Origin: Eopsaltria australis
Lineage: Eukaryota; Chordata; Aves; Passeriformes; Petroicidae
NCBI GenBank assembly: GCA_034509425.1
Contig: JAVTVJ010000296.1
Location: forward strand, 1,116,001-1,180,000
Reading direction: 5' to 3'
Length of the DNA stretch: 64,000 nt
Part shown: in pieces, positions 25,242-36,900 of the stretch
Layout: every line of letters starts with the position of its first letter
Position numbering within the stretch: position 1 is the first letter of the stretch
Notes under the pieces: generated by a model
Databases searched by the model: none
Seen by the model: the letters and a program-made list of their open reading frames with translations, nothing else
What the model was told of the DNA's origin: nothing
Program-made: the position numbers and the translations under genes

Positions 25242-26024
25242 AACCGTCCGGCTCAGAGTCGCAGGGCAAAGGCAGCCTGTCGGAGGACGAACTCATCAGT
25301 GCCATCAAGGAAGCCAAGAGCTTTTCCTTCGAGCCCGCGGAGGCTCAGCGGTCCCCAGCCCCTCCGGCGGAGAAGAGGGAGCAGCGGGCCAAGCCGGGCC
25401 GCGCCGCCGCCTCCGCGCACGCCGAGAACGAAGCCAGCAGCGCCGAGTCCGGCGACTCGGAGATCGAGCTGGTGTCAGAGGACCCCCTGGCCGCCGAGGA
25501 GGTGCTGCACTCCAACTACATGACCTTCAGCCACATCGGGGGGCCCCCTCCGTCGCCCGCCTCGCCCTCCATCCAGTACAGCATCCTGCGGGAGGAGCGG
25601 GAGGCGGAGCTCGACAGCGAGCTCATCATCGAGTCCTGCGATGCCTCGTCGGCCTCCGAGGAGAGCCCCAAGAGGGAGCAGGACTCCCCTCTGATGAAGC
25701 CCAAGGTCATGGACATTATCAAGGAAGAGAACAACTCGCGCGCTGACATCTCGGACTACGAGGCTACTAAAATGACAGAGAGCAGGATGAACAGGGAAAA
25801 CCTGGCAGAGTCCTCGTCCTACCTGAAAAGCTCCTTTGTTGCACCAAAAATAGGCGCTGAGCCCCCGACCTCTGCCGTCAGCACCGAGGAGCTGAAGGAA
25901 AGAGTAATCCTGAAGAAACCCATTGAAGAAACTGTTGTTAACCAAAGTAAAGTGTCTTCCAAGGACTTTGGCAAAAAAAGTCCGTGGGCTTCGTTCCTAC
26001 TGCCGTTTTTAAATAAGCAGAAAG
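25242..26024 (+). CDS. RTN1: Reticulon-1, coding exon 3 (RTN1-A/B-type region)
   Basis: This exon encodes 261 codons leading up to the reticulon-homology domain. Joined to the G that ends exon 2 it begins Glu-Pro-Ser. Conserved blocks known from mammalian RTN1 are ESQGKGSLSEDELISAIKEA, EASSAESGDSEIELVSEDP, GGPPPSPASPSIQYSILREE, REAELDSELIIESCDASSAS, EESPKREQDSP and the C-terminal LNKQK that abuts the homology domain. It is acidic, Ser/Glu/Pro-rich, without membrane segments. The 5' half is very GC-rich with many CpGs. The acceptor AG is at 25240-25241 and the donor is AAAG|GTAATT at 26024/26025. The exon is symmetric (phase 1-1) and its final G should begin the Ala codon of the downstream exon. 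The frame stays open to 26356 past the donor, which is intron. The Met that starts the human RTN1-B form is Leu (CTG, 25487-25489) here; the next Met is at 25520-25522. Confidence 0.96.
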
Positions 26025-26517
26025 GTAATTGCAGATGTTATGTTGGTTTTTGCAGTGCTGCTGAGAGTGGGGGGAAGGGATGGAGAAGTGCCTGTTCCTT
26101 GCAGGGGAGATGTTTGAAGTGTGGAGCAGGGGCAGCTGCTGGCACAGGATGCCCTCAGGTGGAAGCTGGGCATGCCTGCGTCAATCTCCACATCATCACT
26201 GACCTGCCCATCCTCTTAGGGAAAAAAATACCAGCAACAAAAATTTTTAGGTTTAAGCATAGATACAGGATGGTGCAGGAACCCCAGTACCATAAGGCTG
26301 ATTTGTACCTCAGGCATCTGGAGGACAAAGAGGAACAAATTATCATCTTCCTTTAGAAATACTACTTACCTTGTCCCAGGGAAGGGGTGCAGTCAGGGAT
26401 GTGGTCCTGCACCTCTCAGAAGTGTAAGGATAAAGATTCTCAGGATGCATTTATGAGGGGGAAAAAAAGGGAAATATTTGGAGGAGGAGAGGAGCTGGGT
26501 TTGGTGAGTCTGGGTGT
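26025..26517 (+). other. Start of RTN1 intron 3, with read-through frame
   Basis: The intron begins GTAATT. The exon 3 reading frame continues without a stop to 26353, with TAG at 26354-26356, adding 110 codons of unconserved-looking sequence if the intron were retained. The rest of the segment is unremarkable up to a CR1 fragment. Confidence 0.7.
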
Positions 26518-26660
26518 TTCTGGAAGTGTTCAAGGCCAGTTTGGATGGGGCTTTGAGCAACCTGGTCCAGTGGAAGGTGTCCCTGTCCATGGATGTGGGG
26601 TTGGAACTGAATAATATTTAAGGTCACTTCCAACCCAAACCATTCAGCTGATCTATGATA
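26518..26660 (+). mobile_element. CR1 LINE 3' end fragment, sense
   Basis: About 140 bases of CR1 3' end in the same orientation as RTN1: TGGAAGTGTTCAAGGCCAGT, 'GGATGGGGCTTTGAGCAACC', 'GTGGAAGGTGTCCCTGTCCA', 'GGTCACTTCCAACCC', ending near GATCTATGATA. It is a 5'-truncated dead copy just inside intron 3. Confidence 0.92.
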
Positions 26661-29600
26661 CCGAAGCTGGTGCAGTGTAAACAAATCTCTCTCATGGTGA
26701 CTGACACTCTCCATCCTTAATAATGAGGATGCTTCCAGTGCAGAGAAGTGGGTGGCTAATCCCAGTTCTGCAGGACTTGGGGGACATCCTGTGTGCTCCT
26801 CTGAGAACCCCTTCCTGAATCCAGCAGTGTGAGGAAGAAGGGCAGGAGACTTCTAGGTGAGCTCAAGTTGTCTCCCTGTAGGATCCCTGGTCCAGGCTTG
26901 CTGTGTCAAGCACTGTGCTCTAACAGGACCCACTAAACCTTTAGAGACACCTCCAGGCTTTAGTCTGAGCTGAGCCCTGAGGACCAAGGGGCAGCACGTG
27001 GTAACTGCACGCTGACACTGCCAGGGTCCCTGCAGCCTGCAAGGGGCTTGGGTCAGAAACCACATGAGCAAAAAAGACACTTTATTCTTTGGAGGATGCC
27101 AGCTTCAAGTAGCACTTTGTGTGCCCTGGCTTTGCAGGCTGGTGTGGGAGGGAGGGGCACTGGGGCTGCCCCACGCCTGCCGTGCTGCCCCTCTGCCACC
27201 CCCTGGCTGGGCTGGAGGGCAGTGACTCTGTCTCTTGGCAGACGTGTTGTTTTTGCAACTCAAAGAGCTGCTGCTTCCTTGTAAACAGCTGGATAGAGGA
27301 TGGAGGAGGGGAAGCAGCCCTCCCACTCTGCTTAAAGAGCATCTTTTTCTTCTGTCCACATTCGTGCAGGTGTGTCCCACATGTGACAGGCCTGTGTGAG
27401 TGGCACACAAACCCCATTTCCTGCATGCTGTGAACCCAAGCGTACAAGTCTGGTCAGGAAACAGCCTGAACTTGCATGATGTGCTGAGGGCTACAAGATC
27501 TGCAGCACAAACAAAATATGCTAGTGCTGATTCTGAGTGGTAATGTACTAATGACATTAATAGTCTGAATAAGAAACATGATTATTGCTTGTGAGGGTGT
27601 TTTCCTGCCAGACTCTCAGAACTCCCAATGTCATGTTGTGCATCTCATCTCCCTCACAAATAGTCTGAGCTCAAACCATTTCTTTCCCACTTACCATATT
27701 CCCATTTTTAGGACTAGACAAGCCTCTTCCCAAATCCTACAAGCTGTAGGGCTGATTAAGTTAACTTTAAACACTGCTCCTTCAATCTAGCATTGGGTCT
27801 CTGCAATCCCAGTGTGTGTGTGTTGTTCTGGACAGAACACTAACAATGTGGTCTTGGATTTGGGAAAGTAGTTGGGGATTGTCATGTGGACAGCTAGTGG
27901 CCTGTCCCTCAATTTTGAGATTTCAGGATCTGTTACAATTTTAAGTACCCCCAATCATATTCAGATTTTTTTGGCCTAAGTTTCATGACTGTCTTTATTT
28001 CTGTCATTGCCTTAAGTGATGCTAACATACTTGCTCTCATATGGTGATCAGAGAAAACTCCTTTGTGCATGAGCAGACTTTGTCCCTGTGTCCATGTTTC
28101 CTATCTTTATTCCCCTAGAACAGTAGAGGCAGGACCTTTTCCTCACAATTACTAATCACTTCTTGGTGATTAGTAAAAATTAGCAAAAAGGACTAATTCA
28201 GTATGTGCTTTTTTGCCCTCAAGACACCCTGGTACCTAAGGCAAGGAAAACAAAAACATAGACCCTCCTGAGAATTTGTTTGTAAAACTTGTGCATCTTT
28301 CTGTAAAGCTGATTTATGGAGAGAAGAAAGTTTGGATCATGGTTGGGCTCAAGGTAAGAAATTTTGGGTGATGGTAGGGTTTAGTTTACACAGCCTTCCA
28401 GTCATGGGTATTTGCTGAGTGGGTTGTTATGTCTGGGCAATATTTAAATTTCTATGTTAAAGGTGGTGTATGGGCCTCTCTTTCTCTCCTGGGAAAGGAG
28501 AGCTGGGTCCTCACTCATAGAATCCACATGAACTCAGCACTTTATCACTTATGAGGGGTGAACTGAGGGATGTGTTAAGTGGCTTGGTGGAACCAGAGCA
28601 TCCCCCATGGGTCCTCCCAAGACACATTGTCTGGCAGGGAAATGATGCGGCAGAGCACGTCCCCTGGGACAGGGACTGCTTTCATGGCATCAACCTGGGG
28701 TCTTGGCAGAGCTTTACATCACAGCATCACATTTGCACCATGTGCCAGCTCAGAGGCACCTGGCAGGTGTTTGGCCAAAGTGACAAGAACAGGGGGAGGA
28801 GTGGCAGTGACACTAAACAGAGATGCAGCAGAGTGATGTCACCCAAAGCATGAACAGTCACCATTCATTAATTAAGAAAATTATCTTAATCATAGTTACC
28901 TGTCATTAAGAGAATACTAAAAAGGTGCAACTATGTACTTGTTAAACATAGAAAAACCTTGGTTGTTTCCTATTGCTTACTTGTTACACAAGATCAAATG
29001 AAGCTGTTCAACACACCTGGCTGTGGTTTTGACACCCCTCAGCAGATCTTTCTTTGGCCCTTGGCCAGCTCATAGCCAGGTATATGTAACTTAAAAACAG
29101 TCACCCATCAATGCAAGCCTTAACTATTTCACTGTGTGGTACTGAAATCCCACCAGGTGCTTTTTCACTGCTATCCATGGCATTAAGCGCATTTTGCATT
29201 TCTCATCAGAAGAGTTTGCTCTGAGCTGGCGAGACAAAAATTGATTTTGAGCGCAGGAAAGGCATGGAAAGGGTGTGCAAAGGAAAAGCCCAGCGTTCAT
29301 CCCAACCCCAGGAACAGTCTTGCTGGCTGTGTTGCTGCCAGCCTGTGGGCTCTGGACCTCTCTGGGGTGTCTGCTGGGAGTGCTGAAACCACGGCCATCC
29401 CCCTGATCAGCAAGGTGGAGCACAGTGAGTGCGTGTGCGCTTTGCTCAGTGATCTCTGCTGAACGTCTGTTGCCATCCAGTGGCAACAACAAAAATGGGC
29501 AGTGACTTCCCACCTCCATTTTACTGGAGCTGTCAGGATTTGATGGAGTGGAGCTCTTCCCACGCTGTTGATCACCAAACAGCATCTCCTGCTTTTCCGC

Positions 29601-31440
29601 ATGGTTGGAACGATGGCTTTGCCTGATGCACCCTAGGCTTGGCTTTGGCTGGAGTTGTGCAGAGCTGCCTGTGTTAGTGCTGCCAACTCCTCCTCCTGCA
29701 GAGCACAGAGGGGAAGGCAGAACTGCAGCCAAGCAGCTGCTGTTAGGCTTTTGCTGCCCTCACATCACTCCTGGCATCTCCTCCCAGAGGTGGGCACAGC
29801 CCTTACACTAGAGATCTTGGAGCATCTCTGGCTGTGGCACTGCAGGGAGGGAGGGTGCCAGCTCAGTTTCTTCTTCCTTTTTACTCTTTTAATTTGAATT
29901 ATTATGTGCACATGGCCTGGGCATACAGGAAATTTCAGAAAAGACCTGCTGTCCTGGAAACATGAATCCTTTAGCCTGGGGCATTTTGCAAGAAGCCCAA
30001 AAGAAGCCTTGATCAAGGCAAGCTGAGAAGGAGCTCTTTGGCTGAATCCTTTCCTGTCTTCTCTTGTGGGGCATTTTGGTCACTCTCTGCCAGGGTGGCC
30101 TGGCTTACCTTGTGCCGGTGTGCCACAGCCTGAGGCCCTGGTGCTGGGAGGAGATCTCCCTTCTGCTGGAGCATAGTATCTCTCCCCAGTGACAGTATTA
30201 GGAGATTCCTTCTGCTTGATCCATTTAATGAAATATGCAGCAGCTTGTAACCTTTCAGATCAGATGTGTGATCTCAGGATATAAAAAAAGAAAGAGATGT
30301 GGACATTCATAGTAATGGTTATTTTAATTTTCTTTTTGTTTTATGGTAGAATTTCACTTAGAAAAAGGGAAGCCCAGGCCTGGGGCTGTAGGGTTGGTGT
30401 CACTCACAGGTTAGATGACACAATGGGCAGGACCCAGGCTCCAGGCAAGATCTGCTGAATACACAGTCAAATAAAATTAATCATTTCAAGTGCATTATTC
30501 TGCAGCACAGTCCTGTGCCAACCTGCCACAAAGCATCTTGATTTTTATGCCTCATGAAAGGCTTTATTTTGGTCAGTCCCCTATGAATTCATGCCTTACC
30601 ACACATCCTTGGTGGCTGCTGTGGCTCTGAGCACCCATGAGGGACACCAAGGTTCAGGGCCACCCATCTCTGTGTGGTTTCCTGGTGTCTCTTGGGAAGT
30701 GTCACAAGCTGCAGTCAGGACCACTTCTGATTTTGGCGTGATACTGGCAAATGCCATGGGTGAAGAAAGTGTTCTCCCTCCTTCCTGGTGCCTCTTGTGC
30801 TGTCCCATGGTGTCCAGGGCTGTGCCACGGTGGGCAAACACCAAACAGCGTGTGTTTGTTGTCACAGACAAACTGATGTTACACAGTTTCTCAAGGAAAT
30901 GGTTTTCCAGCAGAGATCTGAATTTGTTGGGAATGGTTTTTGTTCAGCTAAACATCATCTGCATTGAGTTAGCACATCCCTGCTGTTGGAGGAGCTGCTA
31001 GTGAGGCATTTTTCCACGGGAAGGGGATGTTTGGTTGGGTTCTTTAGAAATCTGAGGCTCGTTTCTCATCTGCATGCTCTCACCAGCCTGGCTCTGCAAT
31101 CAGCAGCAAGCCAGGCCAAGGCTTAAGCATACGGTAATGTTAGTTTAATATTTTAGTGCCATCTGCTGTAAGTGCCTCCACACTCTGGCCCATCTGTTTT
31201 CTGTGTTTCAGTTTGCTTTTTATGGGGCTCTGGTAGTTTTGCATCCTTTGGAAAGCCCCTGCTTGGAAAAGGTGTAGGGGAGAGGGATGTCCTCCCTGGG
31301 GGTGGAGTGTTTGCACCTTGTGATGCTGTAGGAGGAGTGGGATAAAACCTGGCCAGAGAAATAAACATGTGAACCTAGTCCTGGTCTTGCCATGAAATCT
31401 TGGAGCAGCTTGGTGAAGCTCTGTGGACCTTCTTCCCACA
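26661..31440 (+). other. RTN1 intron 3, no gene seen
   Basis: Intronic sequence without recognisable transposon or exon. Structural oddities are a perfect hairpin at 28149-28176 and an inverted repeat at 29468-29488. A minus-strand open frame of 202 codons at 29124-29732 has no domain I recognise and is treated as chance. Confidence 0.6.
28149..28176. repeat. Perfect inverted repeat, 11-base arms, 6-base loop
   Basis: TTACTAATCAC at 28149-28159 and GTGATTAGTAA at 28166-28176 are exact reverse complements separated by TTCTTG. A further GACTAATT follows at 28191-28198. It would fold as a hairpin in RNA or a small cruciform in DNA. It is too short to call a microRNA precursor or a MITE. Confidence 0.7.
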
Positions 31441-31530
31441 TGGAACAATTCAGGTGGGAAAGGGCCTGTGGAGGCTGTTGGTCCAACCCCTTGCTCTCAA
31501 AGCAGTTTGGTCAGGTGGCTCAGGGCTTTC
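31441..31530 (-). mobile_element. Probable CR1 LINE 3' end fragment, antisense
   Basis: On the + strand the bases GGAACAATTCAGGTGGGAAA, then GGTCCAACCCCTTGCTC and AAGCAGTTTGGTCAGGTGGC match the reverse complement of a CR1 subfamily 3' end (a 'GGTTGGACCAA' and 'CCAACCTGAATTGTTC' type). The match is more worn than in the other copies, so the ends are approximate. Confidence 0.6.
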
Positions 31531-33857
31531 TCTGCCTGTCCATTCTCTCAGCAAAGGCAGAGGTTTGGGGCAGCTGAGAGCTGGAGCCTGTAAGGCTGGG
31601 TCAGTCCCGTGCTGACACCTCAGCGCCATTGCCTGCAGGCAGAGCAGGGAAAAGGAGAAGTGCCACTCAGTGCAGCTCAGACAGAAAGGGCTGGCAGGAG
31701 CTCCACGAGGTCCCAAGAGCCCATCTTCTGGCCCACAGCCACAATTCCTGGTAGAACACTCTTGACAGATGCTTGTGACTCATTTGGAAAGGCCTCTGTT
31801 GGCAGATCCTCCACCAGTTCCCAGGTGTCTCTCAAAAACTGTTGCCGCTCTTCCATCCTTCTGTACTTTAGGCTAAGCAATTCTGGTTTCTTCATTTTTT
31901 TTTCCTTCTGTGGTTATGTTTGTGAGCTTCCTGAACTGTCTTGTTCCCTCTGTTCTTTCCTACCATTGGACCCAGACATCATCTCCAGCCACTATGACTG
32001 GAGGAGTTTTCCCATCCCAGCACTGACTCTTCTTCTGCCCATGGAGGAGGAGAGGGAACTTCACAGCTACACCTTTCTGCCTTTGCACCAGGCTGTGCCC
32101 CACCTCCCCATTTCTGGCCATTTCATGCTGCTCAGCTGCTACCTGACAGCTTGTTACATCCATCAAGCTGTGATAACTCAGCCAGAGCTGAGCTGGAGAA
32201 AGCTGGAGATGCGCAGGCCGTGGTGGTGGAAATGAGCAGCGTGCGCCCCAGCGGGTCTGTGCTGTATGGGATTTCTCCTTCACTCTTTTTTTTCAGGAAG
32301 CAGAGTGAGTTTGGCCCCTTCTGGCCTCAGAAGTGGTTGCAGTGTCACTTGTCCCCTCTGTAGAGGGGACAAGGAGAGCTGAAAAATTGGTGCTGACTCT
32401 GGAGTTCTTCCTGGAGCATAGCAAGGTCTCCTAAGTGAGGAGCGGTCGCTTAGAGGAGATGCCTGAACCCTGGAAAGGATCAGAACAAAGCAAAGAACAG
32501 GGGATTTTCTCCCTACATCATGGTTTGCTTGGGCAGTGGCTGGGATCAGTGGTGATTACTGCAATAATCCCTGTCACAGCGAGCACCATGTACATACACC
32601 AGAGCATAACCTTTATATGACCTTCAGAAATGTCTCAGTAAATCTCACCCCTTCATTCCACAACCTATGTTATCCATAGCCTGAGCATTTGTCCTGCTTC
32701 ACCTCTAGCATCTTTTTCCTTCCCTGATTTTTGTCTCTGTGGGTGAAAATTACTCCCCACCAATTGGGTGAGGTCAAACTTTTAATGCATGCCTGTCAAA
32801 GCATCTTAAACACAGCGACTGGATGCTCAGAGGGGCTTTTAAAATTGGGCATAGCTCTAACGTGGGAGGATCACATGTCTTCTCCTGGGACTGCTGTCTA
32901 CTCCACTGCCTGTGAGTGTTAAGTACTGAGCTATAAAAAATTACAGGCTTTATCCTTCCGTATTTATACATCTTCCCTTTCAGAGCAAGGGACAGCCTCT
33001 GAAGAGCTGTCATCAGTCGCAGCACTCAGACACAAATGTACCTTTCTGGCAGATATGACACAAGATGGTGCTTATAAAATCTTCCTGCCAGATCAAAATT
33101 ACATAGTGACCAGTAGAAAAACAAACAAATAAACAAACCCAGAAAGCTACTTGTTTATCTGGATGCAGGGACCTGATGGTTGTGTCAAATGTTTAAGTGT
33201 CAAGGCCATGAATAGCAAAGTCCAGGCCAAGCAGAGAGAGTTGGGGGGGGGCGGATCTGTAGACAAATAGGAACCTGCTGGAAAGAGGAATGGAGAGGAA
33301 AGATGTGTTATGTGCAAAGACTTGACTCTGTGATCTTGCCCTGCCCATATCCATGTCTATGTCCATGCCACACCAAGCTGAACATCCAAAGTTGGCTCCT
33401 GGGAAAGGCTGCGAGGAGACAACTGCTCTTTTCACAAGTGATTTTTCTGTTAACTCAGGCACACTTCAAGTGCAGAATCACTTTCAGTTTAAACACATTT
33501 TAAAAGCCAAAATCTTGACACAGAGTCCCTTTGGTGTCTCCTGGAGTCAGGGATCAATGACTCAGCTTTCAGAAAAGGCTGTGACACTGACAATCTGATT
33601 TTGCAGATGCCTGGATGTAGGGATGCTTTGCCTGGATATTCCAGCAAATCATAGAGATTTGTCATGAGCATGTAGCACCTATGAGACAGCAATAATAACT
33701 TTTCTGTGGCTGACACAATATATAATGAGAGGGGATGTTTACTCTGAGCATACAGAAATGGAAAAAACCAAACCCTAAGTCCTAAATAAGGAAGGGGAGA
33801 AAGTTATACAACCTGTAAGGTTTTTTTGTAAATTATATTAAAAGATATGTAATAGAC
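31531..33857 (+). other. RTN1 intron 3, no gene supported
   Basis: Intronic sequence. A + strand open frame of 208 codons (31609-32235) and a minus-strand frame of 72 codons (31677-31895) overlap here; neither carries a family motif that I recognise. No transposon is clear beyond the neighbouring CR1 ends. Confidence 0.55.
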
Positions 33858-33985
33858 TCTCAGAATGGTTTGGGTTGGAAGGGATCCTAAAGATCATCTT
33901 GTTTCAAGCCCCTGCCATGGGCAGGGACACTTTCCACTAGATCAGCTGGCCTTGAATACTTCCAGGGATGAGGCATCCATACCAA
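33858..33985 (-). mobile_element. CR1 LINE 3' end fragment, antisense
   Basis: Reverse-complement CR1 3' end: CAGAATGGTTTGGGTTGGAA, 'GGGATCCTAAAGATCATC', 'CCCCTGCCATGGGCAGGGAC', 'TTTCCACTAGATCAGC', 'CTTGAATACTTCCAGGGATG'. It is a short truncated copy, opposite to RTN1. Confidence 0.93.
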
Positions 33986-36900
33986 TTCAAGGCTTTAGCT
34001 CAGAAGGTACTTGGGAAGTTTATACCCTGGAATACAGATAAGGTGAAGGAAAAATCAAAATATGATTCTTTTCTTAACACAGAGTACTTTTCTTATTAAT
34101 GCAGTTTTCTCATAAATTTAGTGTTTTGCAAGGAACTCCTGGAATGCTTTGTTTTCTGACCTACAAATGCTCCTTCTGAACCTCTGCAATGCTCTGTGAG
34201 CTGGGAATTAGTTTTTTCACCAGGTTCATTGATTAATTCATTTGAAGAGTTTGGATTCATTTCAGGTCAGATTTAAATTTAAGATTAAGCTCTGGTGATA
34301 CAAAATGTACTTCTAGGTCTCAATGAGAGGTGAAATACAAATCCCTGAACCTGTTGGCTCTAATTCCTCAGATGTTCAGCAGAATAAGGACTTTCCTGGG
34401 CATTGCTATGTCTGTCTGGTAGATACCATGAAGTTAAAATTAATGTATTTGACTGTAGTGAAGGGTGGGCGTGTGATAGATTTCCATTGGGAATAAAACC
34501 TGGAGGTGGGTATTGATTTTCCTGGTGTTTTTCCTTAGCTTCTGACAGTGCCCTGCTGATTGGGACATAACAGCTATATTGACTGAAAAGGGGATTTATT
34601 TTTTTTTGTTTTCCTTGGGGAGCTGCTGAGTTCATGTCAGTTCAGAACAGTATAGAAATTAAGGGACATGCAATGATCCAACAGTACAAAGGGCTTGAAT
34701 TGCCCCCCTTTAGGAAGTATCTTGTGTTCTTGTCACTTCAGCTCTTAATCTTACCTTGGTTACCACTTTCCTTTGCTTTATTCCTCTGAAATATATATAT
34801 TTTTTCTAACTCTCTTGACCTTTACCCAACCTGGGAAATTTAGTCTGGTATTTTTTTTCCAGAGAAGTATCACAAATATCCTCTTACCCCTCTGGCTCTG
34901 AGAGCAGCTCAGCAGTTTCAGTAGGTCATTCTGGTGTTGTGGTTCTGCTGTGTTTCTTTTGTGTGTGAGGAATACAAACATTTATGGGAAAAAAAACCCC
35001 TAATGCCGCAAGAAGTCAGGTTGGTTTGGATGCCAATATTCTTCTGCCCCCACCACAGGTCTGCCACATGGAAACCTGCCTGTGGTGGGGATATCTGGGG
35101 ATGTCAGGGTTGCTTAAATCTGCTGTAGAAATCAAGGTGAAACTGTCTTTTTGGTAGTGGTGACCAATTCCACAAATGCCCTGAGCCTGGGAGGCTCCAG
35201 CTGAGCCTCGTTTATGAAAATTTGGCATCAAAAGCTCCTTGTGCTTCTGAAATAGGTGTTTGTCCACTCAAGAGGGCTGAGTGATTGTTTTCTTCATATT
35301 CAGGGCTCAGAAGACACAAAACATGACTGATTTGCAGCTACCTTAGACAGCAGTGAATTTTTTGTGGGGAAACAACGCTGCCAGTTGGGTTGCTTTGGTG
35401 CCAGAACCTTTGTTTTTGGGGTTTATCTTCCTTGCAGCTTCCACTTGACTCACTCCTTTAGTCTGTGCACTGAAAGCCCTTTGGTATCACTTGCTCAGAG
35501 AAACCCTTTCCCAGCTGTTGCCATGAGATCTTGTATGGAATTAGTCCTCCAATACTTTCCTGTAACTGTCCAACATCACAGGAAAGGATGTAGATTTCTC
35601 TCAGTTCATATCAAAAGAATTCACAACTCAGCTCACGAGAGTGCAAACACAGTGAGAGGTGACCTCAGGAGTCCTCTGAGCTGGGGTAACTTGAGAGGCA
35701 CTAAGAGGACACAGATAATCAGTATTACCTTTGCAAAAAAGCCATGTCTTAGAAAGGGAGATACAAAGCTTCCAAGGCAGCAAATTGAGCTTGCCTTAAG
35801 GCTTTGTCATTAGGCTATCCAGATTGCCAGGTAAAGCAGGGATCTCAGTAAAGACTGCCCTCTTTCAAACTGAATCCTAAAGAATCATTTGCCAGGGAAA
35901 CAGCTTTTGATGCTGCTACATCATCCATGTGGGATGAGAGCAGCACATTTCATACAAACAGCAAAATGTAATTATTTTTTTTAATAGAAGGGGCAATGAG
36001 AGTGCAAAATTCAAGGGATTAAACAAATTCAGATTTCCAGGGCCTGGTACCACCATGGCCTGTCTGGTACAAGCTCTCTGCCTTTCTTGGTGTTGCTTGG
36101 GATCCACAGTGGTGTGAGATCAAAATCTAGCCTCTGACAATCCCGGAAACACTGTGAGCAACTCCTATAAAAGCAGCCCAGGATCTCTGCTCACGCAGAA
36201 AGTGCTGGTGGCAGAGGCAGGCATTGCACAGAAAGAGCAGAAATTCTGCTCTCTTTTAGGAATAGAGACAGTTCCTTAGAGGGGAGTGTGTGGGGGGGTC
36301 CTTGCATGGATCCCCATGAAATGCTGATAGCATCAACAAAACAAGGTCTGTATCTGAGCAACGAACAAGGTAGGGGAGCCTGCAGAAAAGCCAGCAGAGA
36401 TTAACAGCCAGGATTTCTGAAGGTTGCTTTATCAGCTAATGTAGCATTGAAACCCTGAAACACGAGCAGCTGTGCTTACTTGCTTAGGGTAAGTGCAAGA
36501 GTTGTTCCAAAGAATTGGAATTACTTCCCAAAGAGGGAGGATGGGCTGTCTTCTCTGTTTGCCTAGGGTTCCTGTGCTGGAGCTTGCTGCTGCTGCTGCA
36601 AAAACAGGGCCATGTTTCACCCTTAGCTGAAAGTGAAAGGCTTATTGCTCCAACCAGGGAGTGATAAAATGAGTGGGATTTAATAAAAGCCATAGTAGCA
36701 ATTGTGCCTTCTGAAATGAGCACTCGCCTTACCCTTCATGAGCACAATTATTGCAGCTGGATGTCACACACTGACTCCACCACACGTGCACACCCTTTTG
36801 TCTAGAAAAGCTGCTGAAAAATGACTGATATTGGCTAATTTGTTGTGTGAGTAATTGATTTGCTGGGTGTGATGAATTGCTTTCACTGCAATAACACCAG

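Noticed and set aside
29124..29732. 202-codon minus-strand open frame
   Set aside because: Low-complexity beginning, no known motif, overlapped by frames in other phases; treated as chance.
31609..32235. 208-codon + strand frame and a 72-codon minus frame inside it
   Set aside because: The minus frame looks somewhat protein-like but I cannot place it in a family, and it lies beside a worn CR1 end. Not supported as a gene.
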